A stretch of DNA of 64,000 bases from Straminergon stramineum (lineage: Eukaryota; Streptophyta; Bryopsida; Hypnales; Calliergonaceae). Below, one piece after another: positions 13,028-25,254 of the stretch (its first letter is position 1; each line of letters starts with the position of its first letter). The position numbers and the translations under genes were made by a program. The stretch spans positions 39,623,001 to 39,687,000 of the forward strand of contig OY987265.1 of the NCBI GenBank assembly GCA_963920665.1. Reading direction: 5' to 3'. Below the pieces are notes generated by a model. That model worked only from the letters and a program-made list of their open reading frames with translations. It was not told the origin of the DNA and did not search any database.

Positions 13028-13616
13028 TTAACCTCTAAAAGACCACTTGAGTGTCCGTTCAACGTACGCAAGAAATCTTGGGTAGGTTCCTACAAAGTCA
13101 TTTTGGGTTGAAAGGTCATGAAATTTGGACATAATGCACAACAATATACCCCCTTTCTAAAAATCTAATTTTTTTTTCTGATTAGGTGCCCATATCAAAA
13201 GTTATGCTACTCTGAACTTTGTGGGCAGCCTAGGTAGCATATGCAAAACTCTTCCTATGATTTTGAAATTTGGCATGTGTGTACATAGCTTACATGATAC
13301 AAGATGCAAATGTCAAAAAAATAGCCATGTTTAGAGTTAGAATCTCATTCTAGAAGGAGTGAAAGTTTACATGCCCTATCGGGCAAGGTTGGAAAAAAAA
13401 CTTATTCACCTAACTTCAAATGTTCTAATCTTTCAATATGTGTGGTCAAAGTTTCTAAAAAAATTTCCTTATGTTCATAAAGAAGTCTAATACTAACTTG
13501 TGCAGTTGAATTTTGAAAAAAAAAACCTTTTTTTTCATTTTTTTTCATGCTGCCCTAAAAAGTGGCAGTTTATAACAATTTCTACCCAAAATATGCCTTG
13601 GTCCTTTGGGAGTTAA
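13028..13616 (+). mobile_element. TTAA-flanked inverted-repeat element, copy 2
   Basis: Left end TTAACCTCTAAAAGACC, right end GGTCCTTTGGGAGTTAA: inverted ends with a few mismatches. The interior carries family landmarks (tcaaaagttatg; atatgccttggtcc before the right end) and resembles the worn copy near 21824. Its length of 589 bp makes it a short subtype beside the roughly 930-bp copies. No coding capacity. Confidence 0.65.
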
Positions 13617-13692
13617 TGGCCACTAACTAACATGACATCTAACTACACTACTTTCTAGAAAAAAAATTCCTTGAAATTGAGCCCACCCCACA

Positions 13693-13743
13693 AACCTCTT
13701 TGTTGCATATTGTGCACTAATAGAGTATGCAATAAGAGAGGTT
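13693..13743. repeat. Inverted repeat related to 12962-13007
   Basis: aacctctttgttgcat pairs imperfectly with atgcaataagagaggtt around a loop of about 18 bases. Confidence 0.65.
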
Positions 13744-14626
13744 CAACCTCTATACAATAAGTATTCCTGGTGAAGCACCACTGAAGTGCCAGTTGCAACA
13801 AGGCAATTGCAAAGGCCTTCACTCCCTTCATCTGCTAACATACAATAATAATAATTAGTACTCCAAACTATTCTACATTTAATAGTGAAATTAGGTTACT
13901 TCACACTAGTTTCTCGACATTTGACACTATATAAATATTTATAGTTTTTGTACAAGAATGCACTACTTTTGAATTACGTATTATTGTAATTGACACTATG
14001 AACCTCCAAATGTACAAATGAAAATATTTTTTAGAAATATTTGTTGACTTTATGACTTATAAAGTAACTTTCTTGGCATAAGGCAACCTAATTTCATTAT
14101 TTAGTGTAGTAGTAGTATTCCTCAGTTGAGTTGGTACCGACTTTCCTCATCCATCCATGCAAGCGACGTTCAACAAAGATTTCTGAAGGACTGCATGCAT
14201 GCACAATCATTACAGTACGGTTCAACACGATGACTCCCACTTTCATTGGGGGGCTCCGTATATCAATATATTTTTGATAATTTGATTACAGTATATGGAT
14301 TCTGTACTGTACAATAGGTAGGACTGCAGTAAGTTAATACTTTAATAATAGTGAGCGATGCCTAGCTCCCCCAAGGCCCTGGAGACTCTAGAGACTCTGG
14401 ACTTAAAAATAAAAAATATTAAGGAATTCCTTTGTCTCAAAAATAAAAAATAAATAAAAAGGAATGTACAGTTTCAGTTCGTCCCTTATCTATTCTCATC
14501 CCTTATCTTCAGAATAGGGTTGACTTTGAGACGTGGAGTGAGCATGAAGCCAAGGCTAGCCAGCTAGCGCTATGGGACTAAGGGAGTGAATATAAGCCGC
14601 TATGTGCACCTAGAGTCGTCAATAAC

Positions 14627-14856
14627 TTAACCCTTAAAGGACAGACTGGTGACTGTGGAAATCATGGCTTTTGGAACCGTGCGACATCATTTACTTTTAA
14701 AAAATAAAAAATACACATTGGAGGTCGAAGTACTGTAGAAGATCTTCCCTTTCCTCACACAATTCGAAGGATGAATAGTTGCAGTTCAGTCCTATATAGA
14801 GAGATTCCTTGTCATCCATCGGCCAAAAAATGGTCGTGTCGACGTTTACAGGTTAA
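14627..14856 (+). mobile_element. 230-bp TTAA-flanked MITE, unit 1 of 3
   Basis: Begins TTAACCCTTAAAGGAC and ends TTTACAGGTTAA. It shares internal landmarks with the next unit (gtggaaat, gtagaagatcttccctttcc, gaggatgaatagttgca-like, ttccttgtcat) and has the same length. Only four bases (gtac) separate its final TTAA from the first TTAA of unit 2. Non-coding. Confidence 0.75.
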
Positions 14857-14860
14857 GTAC

Positions 14861-15090
14861 TTAACCCTTGAAGGCCGGGTTGGTGACCGTGGAAATTAGC
14901 CATTTTAGAACTATGTGACATCATCCCCTTTAGAAAAAACAAAAATATTCATTGGGAGTCAAACTATTGTAGAAGATCTTCCCTTTCCATCCCTAATTAT
15001 GAGGATGAATAGTTGCAATTTTGTCCTACAGAGGAGAATTCCTTGTCATTCATTGGACAATAATCGTCTGCCACGTCCTTTAGGGGTTAA
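14861..15090 (+). mobile_element. 230-bp TTAA-flanked MITE, unit 2 of 3
   Basis: Begins TTAACCCTTGAAGGCC and ends GTCCTTTAGGGGTTAA. It is aligned with unit 1 along its whole length, with substitutions but equal length. Its last TTAA (15087-15090) is also the first TTAA of unit 3. Confidence 0.78.
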
Positions 15091-15315
15091 GCCATAAACG
15101 CCGATGCGGCCATTTTCTAGTTGATGAATAACAAAGAATCCATTTGTGTAGGAGAGAAGTGCAACTATTCGTCCTCGGAATCTTGTGTGGAAGGGGAGGT
15201 CTGGCACATTAGTTTGACTTCCAATGAGTACTTTTGGAATTTTTTTAAACCAACTATTCATACAATGCCAAAAGGGATAGTTTCCACAATCATCAATATG
15301 TCATTTAAGGGTTAA
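15087..15315 (-). mobile_element. 230-bp TTAA-flanked MITE, unit 3 of 3, inverted
   Basis: The reverse complement of this segment matches units 1 and 2: gaggacgaatagttgcacttc is the counterpart of gaggatgaatagttgcaattt. It ends CATTTAAGGGTTAA. It shares one TTAA with unit 2, as expected if one unit inserted at the TTAA bordering the other. Confidence 0.72.
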
Positions 15316-15975
15316 ATGGCATCTGAGCATGGTCATTACTACACTTACTTTTATTGGATCTATATGGAAACTAGAAAGAGGGTTCCAAACACACTTTAGC
15401 ATGTATCATGTGGATATTGGATGAATAAGTTACGAATATGTAAGGATTATTATTAGCTTAGGTATGCTCAAAATCAACATTGATGATAGAGGTCTCATGG
15501 ACATTCATATTTAGATTGTATTATTACATCTTGTGTATTGGTAATCAATATAATTGAAGCTAAAGTGACACTTTGGGGGTCCAAATGTAGGTGTTGTATT
15601 TAGAGCAATGTTGATTTACAATATGGTGTTCTTATGTTATTAGTGTGCTTTTCTATGTATTTTTTTAACAACATCTTCATCTTGGCCACTTTGGGGATTC
15701 AAATCAATTTTCATCTATATCTTTAAATTTTATACATTCAATTTTGATAATTCTATTTCTTATGATTTTTAGCTAATACTTGGTAACAAAGGAATGTTTT
15801 ATTTGAACCAAAATGTTTTTTTCTTAAACTTTCAGTTTGTAGTTCTTAAAATATTCTTCCCCCTAAGAGGCTAAAAATAAATCTCTACCTTTGGGCATTG
15901 CAATACGTAGTTAAATGATTCATCATGTAGATCCACATAATCAAATATCAATTTGCGCAAACAAAGAATAGCCAC

Positions 15976-16906
15976 TTAACCCCTAAAGGATGAAGGTGTG
16001 TTTTTTAGCAACATAACTTTTGGGGGTAGGTACATGTGACTAGAGATTTCTATGTTTTTGGCCCAAACTTTAATCAAAGGTGTGGACAAAGAATATATTT
16101 CATATGCACTGAATTTCATGGCATTTGGAAATATGAGTCAAAAGTTATGGCCTAATATGTGGTTTGTTTCTCAATTCGGGTAGTGTGGGCAGATATGAAT
16201 AAATCATTTTTTTCAAAAATAAAAATTTGAAATTGGTTTTCTAGATTTACATATATATATAAAGATTTGAATCATTCCCTTTTGATCAATGAGTCAAAAG
16301 TTATGAGATGTCTTAGTTTGATGGCAAGTATGGATTCTCTATTCTAAAATAAACTTTGAAGTCCTTTATTTAACTCAATTTTCGATATTTTTTGAAAAAA
16401 GTAAAAACCTTAGATGTAGATTGTTTATCACAAAATTAAAAGCATTGGGATTGGGATTTTTCAATTCCATTAATAAATTGTTAATAATTTAATATTTTGA
16501 ATCATTCTCTATATCTTTCTACTTACTATTTTTTTCCTATATGTTGCACAATTCCAAATGATCTGAAAATTTTCAAGCATGTAGCCAACTTGCATTAAAG
16601 AATGAATCTAAAGAAGCACATCATTTTGGACATTTTTTCATATAAATGTGACATTGTGAAGTGCAACTGTCCGTTTTTTCACAAGGCCCTAAAAAGGATT
16701 TTTGTCACTTCAAATGCTAATATCTTGCAATCTACATGGTGGAATTTTCTGAATTTTTTCCACATCTTTTCAACCTAGTATACTAAAAGATCCTATAGTT
16801 ACATGTGTCCAAAAATTATATTTTTCAAAAATTTGGTACTTGTATTAGAAATGGCAGTTTTTAAGGTTTTTTGGTGATAATATAGTCAAGGAACTTTAGG
16901 GGTTAA
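15976..16906 (+). mobile_element. TTAA-flanked inverted-repeat element, copy 3
   Basis: Left end TTAACCCCTAAAGGATG, right end GAACTTTAGGGGTTAA. Interior landmarks in order: tcaaaagttatg (twice), caattccattaataaattgtt, cttgcaatctacatggt, ttggtacttgtattagaaatggcag, then the right end. The same order is seen in copy 1 (inverted) and in the copy at 43698. No open frame of note. Confidence 0.75.
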
Positions 16907-16934
16907 AAAAAGAACCTACAATGATTAAAAAGAC

Positions 16935-17675
16935 TACTCTTAAAAGATATATTTTGGATTTCAAACTTTTCAGAAAATAATGTGTATCCCACAAGTTGTG
17001 CAATTAAAAAAATGTGGAAAGTGAATTGAATTTTTTTGTATAAACCGATTGAACTTTAGAAAAATATTTTTTTATGATTTTATGTTTGAGAAAGTATATA
17101 ACAATAGAAATACTAAATTATTGATAAATTTTCCAAGAAATTAAGAAATGTCAATTCCAATAGTGGAAATATTCTTGTAACCAAAGAAAAGTTATAGAGA
17201 TTGTTGAGATTATTGTGATTTTTTTATTCATTTCAATATTTTGAAATTGAATTTAGACAAGAATTTTATATATTTTTTCCTTTATTGCATATTACTAATC
17301 TAAATAAGATTATTTAAAGTATAACTTACAAATACCAATCTCTCCAATTAAATAAAACTAATTGATTTTTCATATGTGGACATTCTTAGTTTTATGATTT
17401 TATATTGAAATTGAAAAAATCATTATAACTTTTGCAATATTTATCGAAATCATGATGTAAAACAAATCTTTATATATATAGAACAGAAAATTTAGGAGAT
17501 ATTTTCAAACTTCTTTACAAAATAAATCAATTTTTTTACAATGATAGTATTGTAATCTATAATATCATTTATTAAAAATATAAGAGTTGCTGTTTGAACA
17601 CAATTTGAAAGGCTATATTGAATTCAACCATAATATTTGACCATTGCAAAATGGATTTGATCTTTTAGGGGTTAA
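16935..17675 (+). mobile_element. Worn TTAA-family copy, left end not seen
   Basis: It ends GATCTTTTAGGGGTTAA at 17675. Its interior (atactaaattattgataaattttcc, then ccaatagtggaaat) matches the middle of copies 1 and 3. The left end cannot be recognised, so it is a truncated or eroded copy lying next to copy 3. Confidence 0.45.
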
Positions 17676-18400
17676 GACATTGACCACATTTGAAATAACT
17701 ACATATATTTCAGATTTGTATCCAATAGATGATTCTATAGATTAGATAAAACAATTTTACATCCAATTTTTTGGGGAGAGTTGCTCAAGTCCATTTGCAA
17801 CAATTAGTATTGGAATTTTTCTCATGTAATATCATTGACTTTTCTTTAAAAGAAGATACTTAATCCATGAATCATCTTGTTGTGTATTTTGGGAGTTTCT
17901 AATTCTTTCTTCTTCATCTCAATTTTAGCCATAATAGGAATTTCTTGAATTTGAGCCCAACCATCAAAATGAAATATATCAAGCTTGGTTTCTACTACAA
18001 TTTTGAAATTTTGAAAAAATCCTAAATTGCAAATTTTATTGCAAATTTTATTTGGGGCCTCTCACCATGGTCAACTAATTTTCAAATTAATTACAACATA
18101 ATACAAAATTTTGTTTACACCATGATCTTATACAATATTACATACGCTTATAGAGAAAACTCCAATCTTAAGTGTATATGATATGAATTCTCTTCACTCT
18201 TTCTTCAAAAATTGATTGTAATTTCAAATTTTCAAAAACTATTCAAAAACTATTATGGCTTATAGACAACATATTGTTTCGTTACACCTCTAGGAAAAAA
18301 ATAATAAATAATCACAAAATGGGATTATAGAGAGTGAAGGATTTTGAAGCGAAACCCTCAGCAACCCTAAGACTCCTAAAAGCCGAAACCCTAAAAATCA
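17676..18400. other. AT-rich intergenic sequence
   Basis: Nothing recognisable. The end nearest 18400 would be 3' untranslated sequence of the small minus-strand gene. Confidence 0.5.
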
Positions 18401-18418
18401 ACCTCCAAACATCGCATT

Positions 18419-19040
18419 TTACTCGTCCTTGAGATGCTTGAGTTCCTCATTGCGGAGCACGTAACTGGCATCCTCCTTCTCATGCTCTGTGCACACAAAA
18501 ACTAGGAATCAACATTATAACAACAGCGCCTGTTCAATTCTCCATAGGATTGAACGACCAAGTCTTAGATTTTTTTTCGAATGAGTCGACACACATGGCG
18601 TCTATTTCAGAGAATTTTCTGTAAGATTAGTATTGGAAGAAGCTTTCAGTGGCGATACCTTCTTCTGATTGCAGTGAGCAATCGACACCAAGCTCCTCCT
18701 GAAGAAGATCGACACCCTGACGCTCATTCTCTGTTGATTGCAACTGCTCCCGTCTCGCTCTGAGCTCCGCAACTTTGCTTGCCAGCAGCTTGTCCACATT
18801 CTGCAAGCTGGCGACGTTGTTGAATAAGACATTGCGCACCGTGGCCACAGCAACTTGGCCGAACAGGGGTCTTAAGAACTCGCGGCTTTTAGGATCTCGG
18901 CGTCTCAAATTCTCAAGATTCGAACTTATACGAGATTGGTTTGATGAGCATCCCGGTGGAAGCTCTTGCCCCATTGCCGGTCTGAGATCGAGACACAGGA
19001 GCTTGGAATTGGAATCGCGGTTCCTTCCACCAAGGAGCAA
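18419..19040 (-). CDS. Small two-exon gene, unknown protein of about 149 aa
   Basis: Exon 1 runs from the ATG at 19040 down to 18659 and exon 2 from 18486 to the TAA at 18419. Between them is a 172-bp intron with GT (GTATCG) and AG (tgtgtgcacag) borders that keeps the frame (..SEE-EHEKEDASYVL..). An alternative start is Met23 (MGQELPPG). The predicted product is polar and probably helical. Its central stretch FLRPLFGQVAVATVRNVLF and the following VDKLLASKVAELRARREQL suggest an amphipathic helix or coiled coil. It ends NEELKHLKDE. GC content is clearly above the surrounding AT-rich DNA, as expected for a gene. I do not recognise the family. A dying gene copy cannot be excluded, but no stop or frameshift is present. 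Confidence 0.5.
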
Positions 19041-19095
19041 ACCCTAAAAGAAAGACTGGTGGGAAATCATCTTGCAAGAGGAAACTATCAGTTAT

Positions 19096-19560
19096 AAGGT
19101 AAAACAGCCCATTACGGACCTTTACCCATTGTGGACTCGTAAGGATTACCCCATTATGGTTGGTTTTCTTTGAGTGATTGAGATTTGGGCCACTTTCAAT
19201 GTCTTAGCTAACTAGAATGGAGTGATTAGTGATCACAATAGGAACTTTCAGTTTTTTAGTGTTAGTTCATTGTAGGAAGTGCCTTTTTCAGGTCTTCTAT
19301 GTTAGATAATATTGTGACCGCAAGAAGTGAGTAAGATGAGCATTATGGATTAGTTTTGGGATAGTCTATAGACTCTTTTAAGTCACAATGGACTAAACAC
19401 TTCCAAAATTCATAACAAATTCATACTTTGTCGAAATATAGTTTCAAATGCTCTCAACCATTTCTATCATTTGACTTTCTCTGGAAAAAATAATTAGAAA
19501 ATTTTAGAAATGACAAGATGGCAACCCCCCCATTTGGTCCGTAATGGGTTGTTTTATAGT
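19096..19560. mobile_element. TIR element, about 465 bp, unknown family
   Basis: The left end taaaacagcccattacggacc-like sequence (19098-19120) is matched in reverse complement by ggtccgtaatgggttgtttta (19536-19556). This gives inverted ends of about 20 bp with one or two differences. The interior is non-coding. No target duplication could be fixed, so the exact limits are uncertain. Confidence 0.55.
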
Positions 19561-19769
19561 AGTCTGTTGTAATTCCGACCCTCTTCTTCAGACCGTCCCT
19601 AGCCAGGGTCTAAAGTGGACATTAAGAGGTTGTCAAATGGATATGTGTTAAGCATTGAACGTTTTGTCAATGATGTGAGAGCAGTTTAACATTTGTCAAA
19701 TGTTCCTTTATACTTTGCTAGTGGATGGAATAAGAGCCAAGGTGGGTCTATTTTTGAAATGTTTACCTA

Positions 19770-19990
19770 TATTCAAAAAACTTTCCCCCTAAAACTTTGA
19801 ATACTAATATTTTCCAATCTGTATGGTCAAACTTGATAAAATTTTTATCTCATGATCTCATACAAGTATAGTACAAGATCCTCCAATTAAAGTTTTTTAA
19901 TTAAAATTTTTTTTCTTGAATGAATGGAACAAAAATGGCAATTTCGAGTGATTTTTGTCAAAAAATAGACCTTGGCCCTTCAGGAGTTAA
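19770..19990 (+). mobile_element. Right-end fragment of the TTAA family
   Basis: Carries the characteristic right half (ccaatctgtatggtcaaa, tacaagatcct, aaaaatggcaatttcgagtg, ccttggccc) and ends CAGGAGTTAA. The left part of the element is missing. Confidence 0.5.
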
Positions 19991-20480
19991 GTTTAGTAAA
20001 GGTCACATTTTGGAACCCTATCTATTACTTTCTGCGTGCCACAATACTTGTTTTTGGTGAAGCCATATCTTTTTTCAGACTACACATGTGTGGGTTTTGT
20101 AAGGCCTACGGTCAGGAATAGGTACCTATGACATAATTCTTTAGAAATTCATAAGTAATTCAAAAATGCTCCGAAAAATATGAAACCACTTGGGTTAGAT
20201 TCCACATCAATTTTTATTCAAGTGAAAAATAAGAAAAAATAATTTCGTGCATCTGAGAAACATCAAAAAGGCCAACCAGCCCTTAAAAGGTTGCTTCAAG
20301 AGTAGACTACCTTACTTGATATTAACCTAAGGCTTACTCATCTCAAACAAGCCCTTTTCTAAATGTGACATTTCGTCACATGACTTTCACTGCATTAATG
20401 CACTTGGTAAGGGAGGCCATCCCTTTCCCATCACCCCTCCATTTCCGACATGTAGACTACAGTTCTTCCTGATCAAGTAG

Positions 20481-21083
20481 TTAACCCCTAAAGGACCATA
20501 AGGCCACCACATGGCTTCTACAACTACATTTGTAGAAAATTCGGAATGTGAATCTCACTAATAGTCCATGACCAACAAAGAGACCCTAGATGATTTTTTT
20601 TGCTAAATCCATCAGTACAATCCGATCGAGAAATGATTGCATGAGCGATTTTTGGTGAATTTTTTGAGAATAGGAAAAGTACTTTGGGCTATCACTTCAC
20701 ATGCTCATATCTTTTTTTCCACACCTAAAAATGATTTGAAAAAAATTACACATCTAAATCATGATGATATGTTCTTGTGGAAAAAAAATCAGAGTTTTGG
20801 GATCACTTTTGAGCATTCCGATTACAACATTCCAATTTCAGCGCATGTACAAAGTTCCGCCGAATTGGAGATCTTTCATCAATTTTGTCAACAGTGGCAT
20901 TTTCTCAAAAATTGTGCGATTCTATCAATCTTTTTTTCATAGGAAAGCTACATAAGTCTTCTTTCATTTCAATGGTTGCGATCATCAAAATCATATCACA
21001 CATTTGAGAAATTCTTCTTGTTACAAGATCTAGTCAAGAAAACAAGAGCTTTGCTCAAACACCCCCGGTCCTTTAGGGGTTAA
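20481..21083 (+). mobile_element. TTAA-flanked inverted-repeat element, copy 4
   Basis: Left end TTAACCCCTAAAGGACC and right end GGTCCTTTAGGGGTTAA are perfect 17-bp inverted repeats, the cleanest termini in the window. The 603-bp interior differs from the 930-bp copies. The 101-codon frame inside (20637-20942) has no sign of being a real gene. Confidence 0.78.
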
Positions 21084-21823
21084 GAGTGGTGATTAATTGT
21101 GGCATAGTTCCAAATGTAGTTGTGGCACATTATGATTGGCTATAGGATTGTCAATATTGCAACCAACCCTTGGACGATTTTGCAACTAGCCCTTGGTTGG
21201 AAATACATAAATCTATATGATCAATATGGGTCAAACAGAATCTTAAGCTAAAAATTTCATAGTAATTATGTTTTGAGAAATAAAATTATGAAAAAATATG
21301 GAATCCTTCCCAACTCTATTTCTGTAAAAAGGAAAATTTTCCCACTCAAGAATCCCAAGCTCCATATATGTGTAATTGCTTAAGTGGTTGCAAATGGGTC
21401 ATATGCCTTAATGGTGTGCCTTTCATACAATGAACTTCATATGCATTGATATTCTCTTAGTAACCTTTTGTAAAATTACACCTTTGACAAAGTTATGATA
21501 TTATTAAATCTATTAAACTTCTTCAACTTTAAGAATGTTTATTTAAAATTGGTTCAACAAGATTATTTAGATCATCTTTATGGCTAAAATTCAAATCTAG
21601 AGCAGGAGATAGAAATCGTCAACATACATACAGTGAAAAGCAACTTTGGAAATATGTTTTTGGAACATCTTTCAAAAGGCCAATATTACTTTAATGAGAT
21701 AATTTCAATGAGCATCTAGTGCAAACACATTCAAAGTTAAATAAAATGGATGAAAAATTAGTAGTGTTCGTTATGTGTTGCTTATTTGAAATCTTGCAAG
21801 CACCAAGTTGTTGCATTAGAGGG

Positions 21824-22354
21824 ATCTCACCTCTAAAGGACAAAATGATTGTTCAACATATGCAAGAAATCTCAGCCAAGTCCACACAAAGTCAATTATA
21901 AAGAAATGTTCATGAAATTTTGATACAAGGTGTGAACATGTACCCCCTTGGTAGGAATATAATTTTTTTTCCAATTCGGTGCAAGATGAAAAATTATGTT
22001 GTGTGCAATTTATTGGATAAAACAGGTGGCATGTACAAAACTCTCCTCCTACTTCTAGCATTTGGGAGGTATATAACTAGCATGATATAGGATGCAATTG
22101 CCAAAAAAGTATCCACGTGGAGTGCAAAGTCTACTTACCTTGTTGGGCAAGGTCATAGCCCACCCCCCTTCTTTTTTTTCTAACTTCAAACACTATAATT
22201 TTTCAATCTGCATAGTCTAAGTATCCTCAATTTTTTCCACGCATTTTCATAGTAGTCTTGTACAAATTTGTATGGTTGAATTTCCAAAAAAATCTCAGAA
22301 TGTTAATTTTAGACAATTTTCTACACAAATTGTGCCCTAGTTTTATAGAATTAA
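21824..22354 (+). mobile_element. Worn TTAA-family copy related to copy 2
   Basis: The left part (cacctctaaaggac..gttcaacatatgcaagaaatct) lines up with 13031-13085, and the right end (gtgccctagttttatag..ttaaggg) with 13590-13616. Both TTAA ends are eroded. Confidence 0.5.
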
Positions 22355-22728
22355 GGGTCAATTTTGTACTTACAACATATTTTTTTTTTCCATATCCCTT
22401 GTGACAATTGTTACATTGTGCTTTTTCCAATTATGCTATATAATTGTAAGAATTATCCATCTCCAAAGACTATCCACAAAATATTTCCAATAAGATCAAA
22501 CCTTCAAGATTAATCTCTAAAGCTCTTTACAATCCAAAATGTTTTTTTTTCTATGAAACACATGGACAATTTCCATTGACAAGGAAATGAGTACACAAAA
22601 CCAAAGGACCATGTTCTCGGCAAAAAAAGATTGTTTTTACCTTTTCAACAACTAATCAAAAATCAAAACCAAAAAGAGAGAGCGCTCCAATAGGGAGTGA
22701 GATCCAAAATTGTTTTGGGGCATCCAAA

Positions 22729-23018
22729 GCATTAGAGGGGATTTGAGGCCTTGGGAGGTCTGTTTTAGGGTGGTTCCCTTGCCTATTCCCTGTGCAGTCT
22801 CGGAACAGTTGATTGCTGTCAGAAAAAAATATTAAAAATAAATAAAAATTCTTCATTCTGAAATGCAAAAAGAAGTTGAAAAAAAATTTAATTTTCATTT
22901 AATTTTTTTGACATGGCAATGTTGCAGCCATGTCAGACTGTAGTAGTGGCACAGTTCCTATATTCCCCGTAGCCTGGGAACTTGCAAGCATGTAGAGGCC
23001 TCAAATCTCCCCTAATGC
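22729..23018. repeat. Foldback sequence of about 290 bp
   Basis: gcattagaggggatttgaggcc (22729-22750) is repeated in reverse complement at 22997-23018 with one mismatch. Weaker pairing continues inward (gttccc..cctattcc against ggaata..gggaac). Probably a MITE-like remnant. No gene between 22360 and 23930. Confidence 0.5.
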
Positions 23019-23929
23019 AAAGTATCAAATTTTGATTTTTCTTTCATTTTTTGGGTATTAGAGAATTAAAAGACCTTCGTGGAAAACTAATTTTTACCAG
23101 ATCCAATGGTTGGATTAAGAACTATGTGGTTTTTTCATTTTGACCTCCAATTTGGGTAGGTGCAAGAGAGTATTATTTTTCTTTGAAAATTTGCATACTT
23201 TTTTTTAACTTGAGGCTCCATTCAAATCTGAAGTTTTAAGATCTTATTGCAAAATAGAATTTGAGAAAGAGACTTGATAGCTTGACAATGGTATATTGTC
23301 AAAACACTATAAAAACCCCATGTTTTAGGTGACAAATTTTATATGACATCTAATATAACAACCCATGTTTTCATGTCAACAATAATCTCCAATGTAACAT
23401 CAAGAAATATAACTTTTGTAATATTTATTAGAATGACGTAAAACAAACAATCACATGTAGAATTAAGTTGATTAGCATCCAAACAAAAAAAATTATGCAA
23501 ACATTTCAAATGATGAAGGGGACATACAAAGTGTTGCAAGAACACCTGCCACTTTTGTCTCAAAACAACCTATTTAAGTGAGTATTGTGATTTTTGGAAT
23601 AAAATTTTGAAACATAAAATAAAATATGGTTAATTATTAAAAATACTCAAAATAGTGTAGGAGCGAAAAATTCAGCCTACAAAAATTTATCTTTAAATTT
23701 AATGTACCCTTATTTTGAAAAGGTTAAGCTAATCATACCCATTGTAATCAATCTGCCAATTGCATCCCTGAGTTCCATATATACAACATTTGAGCCTACA
23801 AATCTTGGCCGACTATAGATTTTGAATGTGTTTGAAGTTGAAGTTAGTCATTGTTGTGTGTATAATTCTTCCCATTTCTAGACTCCCATACTACCACCTA
23901 TTTTTCTCTAGCCAAGGAAGATTGCCTCC

Positions 23930-24440
23930 CTTATTGCCCTATGTTTTATCCCTAGGAAAAATACTATTTTTATTTATTTGTCACCTATTATAAAATTTGA
24001 AAATTTTGAATTCATATTTGCAATCAGAGTCCCCAAATTTGCAACGCAAGGTGAAGAGATACAAAACTTTTGAGGCACAAAGTAGGGGGCAATTTTTACA
24101 TTTACCCTTGGATGGGGCAAGAAGGGGGGAGGGGGCAATCCTCCTTGGCCTCTTCTTCCCCCTTCTTTGACACAGTCATAGTCTTCTTACCCTAGAGACC
24201 TAATACCCCTGCTGGTCCCCCCTTCAATCCCCATCATCATGCACTCCCCCCTTTTTTGATTCTTGCCGTCCCCTCCAATCGTCTGTACAAAGACAACCGA
24301 GCTCTTCTGCAATTGTGCTATGTACAATAAAGGTAGATATTTATATAGTGTGAATGTCAATTAATTAGTATGAGTCCCCTCAAAAACCCTATTCAATGTA
24401 GTGAGCTCACCAACAAGCTTGTGATTCAGTTTTTTCTTTG
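23930..24440 (+). repeat. Old duplication, left copy (second copy in 25255-26440)
   Basis: Two parts recur downstream. The tract 23965-24095 (tttatttgtcacctattataaaatttg..) resembles 25275-25400, and 24245-24440 (attcttgccgtcccctcc.., gagctcaccaacaagctt) resembles 26300-26425. Similarity is partial, with indels, so the duplication is old or the two are copies of one repeat. No coding frame. Confidence 0.5.
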
Positions 24441-24737
24441 GAAAGGACTAAAAGCAATTTCTTTTGGAAGGATAGGCACATTGAATGTGTAATTGGAGGC
24501 AATTGTCACTCTAAATGTTTAGAAGGATGTACTTGAACAAATTAGTTGAAGGATAATATAATTGAATTTGTTAGATAATTAAAAAAATAACAATTTTAAC
24601 ATTGCTTTGATTACAAGTATTTTGCTATAGATTAGGGTTAAGAAATTATTCACCTCTAATGTCATGTGACACATTGGATTAAAATGAAGATTTGTGCCCT
24701 TTGTATTGAATGGGTTAAGGTAATCATCTATACCTTA

Positions 24738-24782
24738 AATTTGTTTGTTTGTTTGTTTGTTTTGTTTGTTTTGCTTGTTTGA
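24738..24782. repeat. (TTTG)n microsatellite
   Basis: About ten TTTG-type units with two TTTTG variants. Confidence 0.9.
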
Positions 24783-25254
24783 TACACTTTAGATCTAAGA
24801 AACCGTAAGTACTCCAACATTCTTAGAACCATTAGGAAGCTCTCCACAATGAGGGGTGCATGGGCTTTGCTTCATAGCATTTAGACCTACAATGTAGAAG
24901 TTATGGATTTCTGAGTTATTTTTAAATTAAAAAATTGAATGAAATTATATTTTATTTGAGAAAGAACATAACTTTCACATCGTATGTCCAGTTTCCACAT
25001 GGCAAAGCCCTTGCACTCCTTCTTGTATGAAGCTTTCCATTAATATCAAGAATGCAACCTTTCACACCGCAACATACTAGGAGTGCACAAACTTTGTATT
25101 GTAGTGTTCCAACTCATGGGTAGAAAAGATATTGAATATTAATTTTTTTATGAATGAAAAAATGAAAAAACTACTTTTATTTTTATTTTATTATACTATG
25201 ACAATAACAGAAGGCACACCATGGTTGGGGTGAATTGACCCCCTTGCTTGTCTT

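Noticed and set aside
20637..20942. 101-codon frame inside TTAA element copy 4
   Set aside because: AT-rich, no domain, not present in other copies of the family.
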